From contig JAGLON010000031.1 in the NCBI GenBank assembly GCA_023138975.1, positions 55,199 to 119,198 on the forward strand: 64,000 nucleotides of DNA, read 5' to 3'. The number at the start of each line of letters is the position of its first letter. The stretch's first letter is position 1. Positions 25,568-32,889 of this stretch are shown here, in pieces. The translations under genes and the position numbers were made by a program. Origin of the DNA: Candidatus Zixiibacteriota bacterium (GTDB lineage: Bacteria; Zixibacteria; MSB-5A5; GN15; JAAZOE01). Below the pieces are notes generated by a model. It saw only the letters and a list, made by a program, of their open reading frames with translations, had not been told where the DNA came from and searched no databases.

Positions 25568-28192
25568 ATGAATAAGGGACATATAATTAAGCTTACACTG
25601 CTGATAACACTTCTAATGATGACAGCTGCCGATATGCCATTGGCTCAGCAAAAAACCGTTATGTGGCCGACGCCAAGTGTTAGAGATCAGATTTTTCATA
25701 CCCAGGGAAATATCGGAGTCGCAGTCGTTAACTTTGGTATGCTTGGGGATGTCTATGGTGACGGTGTTCCGTCCGGAAGGTGGCCGGCAAATAGCAATAG
25801 GGATTATTTATCGTCAATAGAGTTTTGGATCGGTGCCATTAACGAATCTGGTGATACCCTACTGGCTAATCCGTCGGAAGATTATAACCCGATTCAACAT
25901 TTGAATATTGCTAATGACGGGTATGGCTTTCTGGTATCCAACGATACATCCACATTCGACTACAACCCTAACGACACCGTTGGAGCGGGGATTGGTTTTC
26001 CTGCCCATGGCTGGCGTATCTGGGATGTCGATACTCGGGCTTGGGAGTATAATGAAGTTTATCATCAGCTCTCATCAAGCTTTCATCCCGGTGGCCCGGT
26101 TTCGGTACAGGAATCAATTTGCCGGTATGGAGATGATGCGGCCGGTTCTCCGGCTATTGGCCTTGAAGTAACTCAAACGATTCGTCAGTGGAATTATTCA
26201 CATATTAAGAATATAATCGTAGTTACCTTGCAGATCACCAATTCCTCAGGCGCCGATCTTACTGATGTCGCTTTTGGGCTTTACTGTGACCTTGATATTG
26301 GCGGGACAGATCTCGCCACAGGCGAAAATGGACGTTTAGGCGATTTGGTTGCGGTTGATACTACTTTGGACTTGGCTTGGACATACGATAAGGACGGATA
26401 CGATCCTGGCTGGGGACCTGGTGTTAATACCGGGTTTATGGGAACCGTAATACTCTCAACGCCGGGTGATGTCGGAATGACTTCCTTTAATACCGGTGAG
26501 TGGGAACAACTTCCAACTAATGATCTTGAGCGTTTCCGGATGATTAACGGAACAGACATAATCCCTTCGCTTCCGCCTACCGATCAGTATTATGTTCAGG
26601 GAACCCGCGGGATAAGTTTGGCTTCCGGTGAAACGGCTGAGATTACTTTTGCCCTTATAGCCGGTGCAAACGAGGAAAAACTTAAAACTGTCGCAGTCGC
26701 TGCTAAGGATCTTTTTAATCAGCATTTTATTTCTCAAAGACCTCCTGACAATCCGACTGTAATGGCTGCACCAGGTGATAGAATGACCGCGATTTCATGG
26801 AATAATACAGCTGAAATCTCGGTTGATCCGGCGACAAATTCTACAGATTTTCAAGGGTATAAAATTTACAAGTCGGATGACCGGGGACAATCATGGGGAT
26901 TTCTGACCGGTACTTATGATGAGCCTGAATATATTCCAGAGGTGCGATATGAGCTCGATAATCTTAATCGGATCAGTCGAACCTATGTCGATTCCAATTT
27001 ACTGAATGGGGTTGAATACTGGTACGCCGTAGCTGGGTTTGATAGCACCGAACTGGAAGCTGATGTCTTTGCTTTGACTCCGAATAATGCGATTAATATT
27101 GTGCGGGTTTTGCCTCGTACCGATCCCCTGGGATATGCCGTACCGCAATCGACTATTGAGCATGTCTATTCAGGTTCTTATAAAAGCCCAGATGACGCTG
27201 TCGAGATTATTATCGTCGATGAGCACTCTGTTACAGGAAGTGACTATATCATTAAGTTCTCAGAAGATTGCGCAAACAGGTACTGGCATTTAATAAACGA
27301 ATCAACTGGAGACACGGTCTTAGCCGACCAGCAACAGTTTACCGGACCAAAGGGAACATACCCGATAGCGGATGGCATACAGGTAATTGTACCATTTGAG
27401 CTGGAAGCTGATTCTATTTATATGTCACAGTTTGGCGCGGTCAGCGATTCCAGTTTTGAATTTGAAACAATGGACGCCTATGCGGCCTGTTATGAGCATT
27501 ATAGGAACGATTTTGAAATACGGTTTACAGCAACCGGATCTATCGCTCACGAGTTCTTTGATTACAGGGATTTAGGTCTTCAGACCACGTTCCAGGTTCC
27601 ATTTGAGATCTGGAATGTCTCAACTAATACACAGGTTGATGTTTGGATTACAGATTTTGCAATCGATGGTCAATGGACACCCGGTCATGGTGACTTCATA
27701 ATATTCACGAATTATCCGTACGATAACGGAACATTTCATGAAGACGCATATGCAGATTACTTTGTCTGGTTGACTCGTTTTCAGCCGGCAGGGGTTCCTT
27801 TACTTGATGATGCTGTGAGAATTAACGGGTCACGTATTCCCGGCGCGGATGATGAGTATAGTTTCTCATCTTCCAAAATAAGCGCTGCTGATGCTATTGC
27901 CGATTTGGATAGGATTCATGTCGTTCCTAATCCATATATCGGACGTGCTCAATGGGAAACCGGTGACGGTCTGCGGAAACTGCAATTCGTCAATTTGCCC
28001 AATGAATGTACTATTCGAGTTTATACATTAGCCGGTGAGTTAATTCGTCAATTGGATCATGACAACGGAACCGGTACCGAGGAGTGGGATTTACTTTCTG
28101 AATCCTATAAGGGTATAGCTGCAGGCGTATATTTGTTTAACGTTGAAAGCCAATACGGTAACTATAACGGTAAATTTGCCGTTATTAAATAA
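25568..28192 (+). CDS. Secreted surface protein with fibronectin-like and C-terminal sorting domain
   Basis: 874 residues from the ATG preceded by GAGGA. Signal peptide (MNKGHIIKLTLLITLLMMTAADMPLAQ). The central region is beta-rich, with a fibronectin-III-like stretch (PPDNPTVMAAPGDRMTAISW to FQGYKIYKSDD). The last about 85 residues form a FlgD-Ig/type IX sorting-like domain (VPNPYIG, then TIRVYTLAGELIRQL and GIAAGVYLFNVES, ending KFAVIK). Such proteins are usually exported and anchored or released by the type IX route in FCB bacteria. It lies 24 bases after the TonB receptor and directly before a PorV-like gene. Function of the body is unknown. Confidence 0.8.
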   Translation: MNKGHIIKLTLLITLLMMTAADMPLAQQKTVMWPTPSVRDQIFHTQGNIGVAVVNFGMLGDVYGDGVPSGRWPANSNRDYLSSIEFWIGAINESGDTLLANPSEDYNPIQHLNIANDGYGFLVSNDTSTFDYNPNDTVGAGIGFPAHGWRIWDVDTRAWEYNEVYHQLSSSFHPGGPVSVQESICRYGDDAAGSPAIGLEVTQTIRQWNYSHIKNIIVVTLQITNSSGADLTDVAFGLYCDLDIGGTDLATGENGRLGDLVAVDTTLDLAWTYDKDGYDPGWGPGVNTGFMGTVILSTPGDVGMTSFNTGEWEQLPTNDLERFRMINGTDIIPSLPPTDQYYVQGTRGISLASGETAEITFALIAGANEEKLKTVAVAAKDLFNQHFISQRPPDNPTVMAAPGDRMTAISWNNTAEISVDPATNSTDFQGYKIYKSDDRGQSWGFLTGTYDEPEYIPEVRYELDNLNRISRTYVDSNLLNGVEYWYAVAGFDSTELEADVFALTPNNAINIVRVLPRTDPLGYAVPQSTIEHVYSGSYKSPDDAVEIIIVDEHSVTGSDYIIKFSEDCANRYWHLINESTGDTVLADQQQFTGPKGTYPIADGIQVIVPFELEADSIYMSQFGAVSDSSFEFETMDAYAACYEHYRNDFEIRFTATGSIAHEFFDYRDLGLQTTFQVPFEIWNVSTNTQVDVWITDFAIDGQWTPGHGDFIIFTNYPYDNGTFHEDAYADYFVWLTRFQPAGVPLLDDAVRINGSRIPGADDEYSFSSSKISAADAIADLDRIHVVPNPYIGRAQWETGDGLRKLQFVNLPNECTIRVYTLAGELIRQLDHDNGTGTEEWDLLSESYKGIAAGVYLFNVESQYGNYNGKFAVIK

Positions 28193-28208
28193 CGCCTGGG
28201 AGAGAATT

Positions 28209-29204
28209 ATGAGAAAGTTATTGATATTTGGCGTTGCTTTCCTGGTCTTGCTGGGAAGCGCTGTCTCTGCTGGTGAGTTTTCCAAAGTCGGCTCTGTCGG
28301 CGCCCAATTCCTAAAAATAGGAGTGGGTTCCCGATACCAGGGATTGGGAGAAGCGTCGGTGGCGGTCGTCAATGACGCCTATAGTCTCTATTGGAACCCG
28401 GCCGGATTGGCATATATTGAGGGCAGTGATCTGACTTTCACCAATGTTAACTGGGTCTCCGATATCTCATTGAATTACATCGGTTTCGGTACTCATGTCG
28501 AGGATTTTGGTAATATCGGTTTTGCCGCGACTCTGTTAACGATGGGAGATATGACAGTTACCACTGTTGAGAACCCCAACGGAACGGGTGAAACTTTCAG
28601 CGCATCAAGTTTTGCCTTGACAGTAGGCTATGCCAAATTGCTGACCAATCGGCTCGCCTTCGGAGCTTCGATTAAATATATATATGAAACCATTCATAAC
28701 GAATCTGCCAGCGGCATAGCTTTTGATTTTGGAACGCAGTTGAATACCGGATTCAGATCACTCCGAATCGGGATGAATATTTCTAATATGGGGTCGTCGA
28801 TGAAATTTGACGGACCGGATCTCAATGGCCGAATTGAATCGACGAATGGCACTACTTCAGACGGTCGGGTATTAGTCGACTCTTATGATCTTCCATTGAC
28901 TTTCCGACTGGGAATGGCGTATGATTTGATTAACTCAAATGAAAACCGCTGGACACTTTCGTTTGAGGCGAAGCATCCTAACGATGATGAACAACAGGCT
29001 TCAATTGGCGGAGAATACAGTTTCCAGGAGAAATATTTTTTGCGGGCTGGATACAAGTTAAATTACAGCGAGCAGGGCGTTACACTGGGTGCAGGTCTTC
29101 AGTCTCCACTAAGTGAAAACAGTGACTTCATTGCTGACTATTCATGGGCAGATTTTGGGCGATTGAACGACATTCACCGTTTCTCAATCGGTTTCAAATT
29201 CTAA
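28209..29204 (+). CDS. PorV/PorQ-family outer-membrane barrel protein
   Basis: 331 residues from the ATG with GGGAGAGA before it; the longer frame has no ribosome site. Signal peptide MRKLLIFGVAFLVLLGSAVSA, then the family N-terminus (KVGSVGAQFLKIGVGSRYQG, LGEASVAVVNDAYSLYWNPAG), typical of FadL-like PorV/PorQ proteins, and repeated amphipathic strands ending in FSIGFKF. PorV shuttles type IX cargo from the translocon to the attachment complex. Its position after a sorted protein supports a secretion role. A strong terminator follows. Confidence 0.88.
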   Translation: MRKLLIFGVAFLVLLGSAVSAGEFSKVGSVGAQFLKIGVGSRYQGLGEASVAVVNDAYSLYWNPAGLAYIEGSDLTFTNVNWVSDISLNYIGFGTHVEDFGNIGFAATLLTMGDMTVTTVENPNGTGETFSASSFALTVGYAKLLTNRLAFGASIKYIYETIHNESASGIAFDFGTQLNTGFRSLRIGMNISNMGSSMKFDGPDLNGRIESTNGTTSDGRVLVDSYDLPLTFRLGMAYDLINSNENRWTLSFEAKHPNDDEQQASIGGEYSFQEKYFLRAGYKLNYSEQGVTLGAGLQSPLSENSDFIADYSWADFGRLNDIHRFSIGFKF

Positions 29205-29224
29205 CAGACAAACAGACAAAGCTG

Positions 29225-29254
29225 AAAAAAAGCCCCATATTTGGGGCTTTTTTA
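29225..29254 (+). terminator. Bidirectional terminator
   Basis: Stem AAAAAAAGCCCCA/TGGGGCTTTTTTT with a 4-base loop; A and T runs on both sides. Ends the PorV-like gene and the convergent DUF1648 gene. Confidence 0.9.
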
Positions 29255-29743
29255 TTGCGGTGTTTTTGTCCTCTTTATCAAATAATAAACAGAGAATGCT
29301 ATAAGAGCAAGTAATATAATAATTTGCCATTCAAAGCCAGAATCTTTTTTTTGTCCTAGGTTTATCTGGACAGTATAATAAAACGCATATAGCATCAGCA
29401 CGTTTACCCCAGAGAATATTGCCTGCAGTACCGTTCCGACTATTTTCGCAAGTTCTTGCCTGCGCTCATCGTTAGCCAGCCAGAATTGCTTGTTTGGGAC
29501 ATTGATCATACTGGCCGGTAACTTTGTGAAAAGGACTTTTGGCATTAATACCCATACGTTCATAAAAACTATCAGAAAAGCCCATAGAATGTAAAAACTT
29601 GATTTTGAGGAATAATCGTTGGGATTACCATTTGAATCAAAATGAGACGCCATCATGGCGGGCAAATCTGGATAAAAATAAAATGCTTGACCGATAAGAA
29701 GCAATAATGTAATAAGCCACAAAAGTTGAACAGTTTTCCTCAT
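29252..29743 (-). CDS. DUF1648 membrane protein
   Basis: 163 residues from the ATG with AAGG upstream. Four hydrophobic segments (about 5-25, 51-71, 105-128, 138-155) and the DUF1648 motif between the first two (YPDLPAMMASHFDSNGNPND then SSK). DUF1648 occurs in SdpI-like immunity proteins and in transmembrane regulators; this copy lacks the rest of SdpI. Single gene, convergent with the PorV-like gene. Role unknown. Confidence 0.75.
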   Translation of the reverse strand: MRKTVQLLWLITLLLLIGQAFYFYPDLPAMMASHFDSNGNPNDYSSKSSFYILWAFLIVFMNVWVLMPKVLFTKLPASMINVPNKQFWLANDERRQELAKIVGTVLQAIFSGVNVLMLYAFYYTVQINLGQKKDSGFEWQIIILLALIAFSVYYLIKRTKTPQ

Positions 29744-29929
29744 TGTCTGACCTTTATAATAGGTTCTTTCGTATATATACATATTGGGCGAATAGTTTCA
29801 AAGACAGATTTGTGCCGAACGGGAAATTTTCAACTACCTGATGGGAATTCCCCATATTTGTATTGGTCAACAGATATAGGCGTTATTGGTAAGTCATTGG
29901 TATCCAACACAAAACGTACTTTTGAGCAT

Positions 29930-29946
29930 TTGGCCGGTAATTTGCA
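29930..29946 (+). promoter_or_regulatory. Sigma-54 type promoter of flagellin gene
   Basis: TTGGCCGGTAATTTGCA matches the -24/-12 consensus YTGGCACGRNNNTTGCW at 11 of 14 defined positions, with exact GG-N10-GC spacing. The predicted start site near 29957 leaves a 19-base leader carrying AAAAGGAG right before the ATG at 29976. Confidence 0.75.
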
Positions 29947-29975
29947 TTAATATTGCATGTAGAAAAGGAGTCAGA

Positions 29976-30740
29976 ATGTCCATACACATCAATCGTGATC
30001 AATTAGGAGCGAATGTTTCGCGCGGGATTAACAAATCCTACCGATCATTGATGAAGACTATGGAGAAACTGTCTTCCGGGCTGCGAATCAACCGGGCCTC
30101 GGATGACCCGGCCGGTTTAGTAATCTCTGAGAATTTAAGGTCGCGAATCGCGTCTTTAAATCAGGAGATTGAAAACACATCGCTTGCCATTCGAAAATAT
30201 GAGACCGCCGACGCTACCATCAGCGAGCTACGCTCGAATCTGACAGAACTCAGATCACAGGCGCTCGGCGCGTCCAATGAAGGGTTTAATTTCGAATCGG
30301 TGCAGCAAGCCTACCAGGCCTCCGCGCAGAATTCCGCGGCCAATTACAATAATGTAATTGAAACGGCTTCGTTTAATGGAGGCAATCTGCTCAATGGCGG
30401 TGAGCGTTCTCTGGCAAGCCTTAGCAAGTTAGAAGGTATTGATTTGTCAACACCGGAGAAAGCTCAGGAAGCGATTTCAAAAATCGATGAGGCGATGGCG
30501 GAACTGGACGCTGCCCAGACTGAGATAGGAGCGACACAGAAAAATGAATTGGAAGCACGGCGGTCAACTCTTGAGATAACTGCCGAAAATCTGACTGCGT
30601 CGGAGTCACAAATTCGTGACGCCGATATTTTGCAAGAGGTCGCGAATTTAACTCGCGACGAGATTAACCTAAAAGCAGGAATAGCGCTTTTGGCGCACTC
30701 CAATTTAACTCAGAAATCGGTCCTCGGTTTATTTGAGTAA
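29976..30740 (+). CDS. fliC: Flagellin, short form
   Basis: 254 residues from the ATG with AAAAGGAG before it. The N-terminal D0/D1 helices are well conserved (SRGINKSYRSLMKTMEKLSSG, INRASDDPAGLVISE). So is the C-terminal helix (ESQIRDADILQEVANLTRDE, AHSNLTQKSVLGLFE). The variable D2/D3 domains are almost absent, giving a minimal filament subunit. No other flagellar gene is in the window. Regulation by sigma-54 is suggested by the adjacent promoter. A hook-associated FlgL could look similar, but the termini fit FliC better. Confidence 0.88.
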   Translation: MSIHINRDQLGANVSRGINKSYRSLMKTMEKLSSGLRINRASDDPAGLVISENLRSRIASLNQEIENTSLAIRKYETADATISELRSNLTELRSQALGASNEGFNFESVQQAYQASAQNSAANYNNVIETASFNGGNLLNGGERSLASLSKLEGIDLSTPEKAQEAISKIDEAMAELDAAQTEIGATQKNELEARRSTLEITAENLTASESQIRDADILQEVANLTRDEINLKAGIALLAHSNLTQKSVLGLFE

Positions 30741-30774
30741 TTACAGCTTTGCATAACTGAATGCAGCTGAAAGG

Positions 30775-30813
30775 AAAACCGCCGTCTCGATAAATCGTGA
30801 CGGTGGTTTTTTA
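30775..30813 (+). terminator. Terminator after flagellin
   Basis: Stem AAACCGCCGTC/GACGGTGGTTT with an 11-base loop and a following T-run. It lies 35 bases past the flagellin stop and 25 bases before the convergent rpmB stop. Confidence 0.8.
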
Positions 30814-30837
30814 TTGACAGGGGGTTGGTATCTTAAA

Positions 30838-31044
30838 TTAAGCTTTTGATTTCCGGACGTTTTTAGTAACTTTGCCGGCCTTAAGGCACGACGTGCATAC
30901 GGTTATGCGTTTCGGAACGCCGTCAACCTTGGCCCGAACTGTCTGAAGATTAGGATTCCAACGTCGTTTAGTTCGGTTTTGCGCGTGCGAGACACTGTTA
31001 CCGACTCCGGGTCTCTTTCCACATATTTCACATACTTTAGACAT
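30838..31044 (-). CDS. rpmB: Ribosomal protein L28
   Basis: Structural protein of the large ribosomal subunit. 68 residues, basic, with the L28 pattern [19 protein letters not shown] and KRRWNPNLQ. It keeps both CxxC pairs (Cys5/Cys8 and Cys50/Cys53), the zinc-binding form that is often replaced under zinc limitation in other bacteria. Monocistronic, with its own promoter at 31077-31104. Confidence 0.95.
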   Translation of the reverse strand: MSKVCEICGKRPGVGNSVSHAQNRTKRRWNPNLQTVRAKVDGVPKRITVCTSCLKAGKVTKNVRKSKA

Positions 31045-31076
31045 CTGTATACTACCTTTCTATCGCCAAGTGTCTT

Positions 31077-31104
31077 ATTTTATACTAATTTGCTAAATTG
31101 TCAA
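31077..31104 (-). promoter_or_regulatory. Sigma-70 type promoter of rpmB
   Basis: On the minus strand, -35 TTGACA (31099-31104) and -10 TAAAAT (31077-31082) with a 16-base spacer, about 33 bases before the start codon and followed by a GAAAGG ribosome site. Confidence 0.6.
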
Positions 31105-31211
31105 GGGAAAACTGACAATTAATTCCTTAACTCTATTATCGGGCTCCGAATGAGATTATCCAACCCAATTTTTATGCCAAAATCTTACCTGTAATTCTTT
31201 GTCGGTTATTA

Positions 31212-31240
31212 TTGACGAGTACGGCAAATGTCTTTATTAT
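31212..31240 (+). promoter_or_regulatory. Sigma-70 type promoter of TGS GTPase
   Basis: -35 TTGACG (31212-31217) and -10 TATTAT (31235-31240) separated by 17 bases, with an AGGAG ribosome site just downstream and the ATG at 31264. Confidence 0.65.
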
Positions 31241-31263
31241 ATATATAGATAGGAGAAATTGCC

Positions 31264-32268
31264 ATGCCGGCTAATTTACCGCCCCATTATTATAAACTCG
31301 AAAGAGAATTTAAAGCCGAACGGGATTTGAACGAAAAGCTTCGTATGGCCCAAGAGCTGTTGGCGCTGATGCCCAAGCATAAAGGCACTGATAAACTTCA
31401 GGCCGAAATGAAGGGGAAAATCTCCAAGCTCAAAAAACAAATGGAATCGGGTGGCTCAAAAAGCGGAGGGGCTTCAGTAACAGCGGCTATTGATCATATT
31501 GATAAAGAAGGAGCCGGTCAGGTTATTCTTATCGGACCTCCGAATTCGGGTAAATCATCGATTCTTGATTATTTCTCCAATGCCAAGCCGTTGATTGCCG
31601 ATTATCCCTACACGACACGGGAGCCACTGGCGGGGATGATGAAATTCGAGACAATACAACTCCAGTTGGTTGATATGCCTCCGATTTCACCCGACTTTTT
31701 CGAGACCTGGATGCTGGGTATTATTCGTAACTCCGATTTAATCTGCATGGTCGCTGGATTGGGCGACGACGGTTTTGAAGAGCAGGTGCAGTATGTCTTC
31801 GATAAGTTAAAAGAACGCCGGATAATTCTGACTCATACACCACCTGATCCCGATGATGTCGAGGACCTCTCGCTGGCCTACAAAAAGACTATTATCGCCG
31901 CGCACAAAATCTATGACGACGAGGGAGAAGTGAGGAAGAGCCGGTTTGAGGAGCTTTATCCCGGTTTTACCGTAGTCGGTACTTCGATATTAGATGATGA
32001 GACGATGGACAGGTTAAGAGCAACAATGTTCGATAAGCTAAACATTATGCGAGTTTATACCAAGACTATCGGCCATGATCCGGATTTCTCCGACCCGATA
32101 ATAGTGCCGCCGGGTGCGACGGTGGAGGAGGCGGCGTTTGCACTGCATAAGGATTTCGCATACAAGCTCCAGTACGCCAAAGTTTGGGGCGAGGGCAAGC
32201 ATGACGGCCAACGGGTTCAGAAGACGTTTGTGCTGCAGGACGGCGACATAATCGAGTTTCATCTATAG
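31264..32268 (+). CDS. TGS-domain GTPase of the Obg/DRG type, G4 motif absent
   Basis: 334 residues. A charged helical N-terminus (1-70), then a P-loop GPPNSGKSS at 91-99, switch I Thr in YPYTTREPLAG, a G3-like LVDMPP, and a C-terminal TGS domain (about 262-334, DPIIVPPGATVEEAAFALH to LQDGDIIEFHL). It resembles the DRG/Obg branch that binds the ribosome. The guanine-specificity motif NKxD is not seen where expected: that strand ends ILTHTPPD. Nucleotide preference is therefore uncertain. Stands alone behind its own promoter; no terminator seen. Confidence 0.8.
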   Translation: MPANLPPHYYKLEREFKAERDLNEKLRMAQELLALMPKHKGTDKLQAEMKGKISKLKKQMESGGSKSGGASVTAAIDHIDKEGAGQVILIGPPNSGKSSILDYFSNAKPLIADYPYTTREPLAGMMKFETIQLQLVDMPPISPDFFETWMLGIIRNSDLICMVAGLGDDGFEEQVQYVFDKLKERRIILTHTPPDPDDVEDLSLAYKKTIIAAHKIYDDEGEVRKSRFEELYPGFTVVGTSILDDETMDRLRATMFDKLNIMRVYTKTIGHDPDFSDPIIVPPGATVEEAAFALHKDFAYKLQYAKVWGEGKHDGQRVQKTFVLQDGDIIEFHL

Positions 32269-32296
32269 CACCCGGCATGGTGTTTTCTTTTAGTAG

Positions 32297-32436
32297 GTCG
32301 AAAACTACCCACTGTGTGGGCACTATAGCCTGCCGTAGGTCCGGAGCAGAGCGAAGGAGGTTTCGACTTATTGTTTTTACAATTCCATGTCGGGTTTCTC
32401 TTTACGACCCATCAGGGTCTGCATTCGGAACCCGAC
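32297..32436. repeat. Two adjacent nested-hairpin elements
   Basis: Element one: outer arms GTCGAAA (32297-32303) and TTTCGAC (32361-32367) around CCCAC-TGT-GTGGG (32308-32320). Element two: outer arms GTCGGGTT (32389-32396) and AACCCGAC (32429-32436) around GACCC-ATCA-GGGTC (32406-32419). The shared architecture suggests related palindromic mobile or REP-like units. Confidence 0.5.
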
Positions 32437-32515
32437 CTACAAAATTACCTCGTAATTCCATGAAAGATTCGCACGGTTCATGCCTTCCGAATAGATTATG
32501 TAGCAATAAGTTAAC

Positions 32516-32560
32516 CACCCCCAACCCCCTCCTTGGCAAGGAGGAGGCGAAGGGGGAGGT
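32516..32560. repeat. C-rich/G-rich palindrome
   Basis: CCTCCTTG-GCAAGGAGG at the centre (about 32529-32545) with further C-rich and G-rich arms outside. This type of unit is scattered between genes in many FCB and related genomes. It appears once here. Confidence 0.5.
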
Positions 32561-32575
32561 CTTTCTGTCCTAAAT

Positions 32576-32800
32576 AAAAAAGTCTCGTTACATCTTATCA
32601 CATAGAGCGTTACAGCAAATTGGGTTCGTTTGCTCATTTTTAGGGTTTTTATTTATTAAATTGGGGTTTAGTGGTTCAGAGGATATCTCTTGTCTATGTG
32701 AGATTGTTGTTTTCATCGGTTTCCCTTTATTAGCCTGTTTACTATTATGATGTATTCGGAATTAGTATCGAATTGGTAGTGAAATTTGTTACTGGGGTAG
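32576..32800 (-). repeat. Dispersed repeat family A, copy 1 (near full length)
   Basis: About 220 bases, similar along its length to 62608-62826. Shared blocks on the plus strand: AAAAAGTCTCGTTA at the left, TTTGCTCATTTTT, CCTTTATT, and at the right ATTAGTATCGAATTGGTAG followed by TGAAATT. The right block is also found as fragments at 35633-35658 and 62908-62935. Both near-complete copies contain a small minus-strand frame. Confidence 0.65.
32588..32716 (-). CDS. Small ORF (42 codons) inside repeat family A, copy 1
   Basis: Starts at the ATG at 32714-32716, preceded by AAAGGGAAACCG (a reasonable ribosome site), and ends TAA at 32588. It encodes a polar peptide beginning MKTTISHRQE with the block KNEQTNPI. 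The other copy (62620-62745) encodes 41 residues beginning MRTANTKKQS with KNEQTKPI at the same place. Start, ribosome site and length are conserved, but nucleotide homology alone could explain that. Coding status is unproven. Confidence 0.35.
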   Translation of the reverse strand: MKTTISHRQEISSEPLNPNLINKNPKNEQTNPICCNALCDKM

Positions 32801-32889
32801 AATGTGGGCGTCTGCCCCCCACAAAAGTCAAAGGAAATAGCTCTTGTTTTTTGAAATATTTTTAATATAGTTAGGATGGAGGGAATACT

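Larger units (their letters stand above)
32269..32889. other. Repeat-rich intergenic region
   Basis: No ordinary gene. From left to right it holds two nested hairpin elements (32297-32436), a C/G-rich palindrome (32516-32560), one copy of a dispersed repeat with a small minus-strand frame (32576-32800), and a short palindrome GTGGGCG..CCCCCCAC near 32804. It separates core genes from a secreted-protein gene. Confidence 0.7.

Noticed and set aside
29886..29975. Upstream extension of the flagellin frame
   Set aside because: It crosses the sigma-54 promoter and lacks a ribosome site; the ATG at 29976 has one.
32437..32637. Frame of 66 codons across repeat family A copy 1
   Set aside because: It spans the C-rich palindrome and is not shared with copy 2; the 42-codon frame is.
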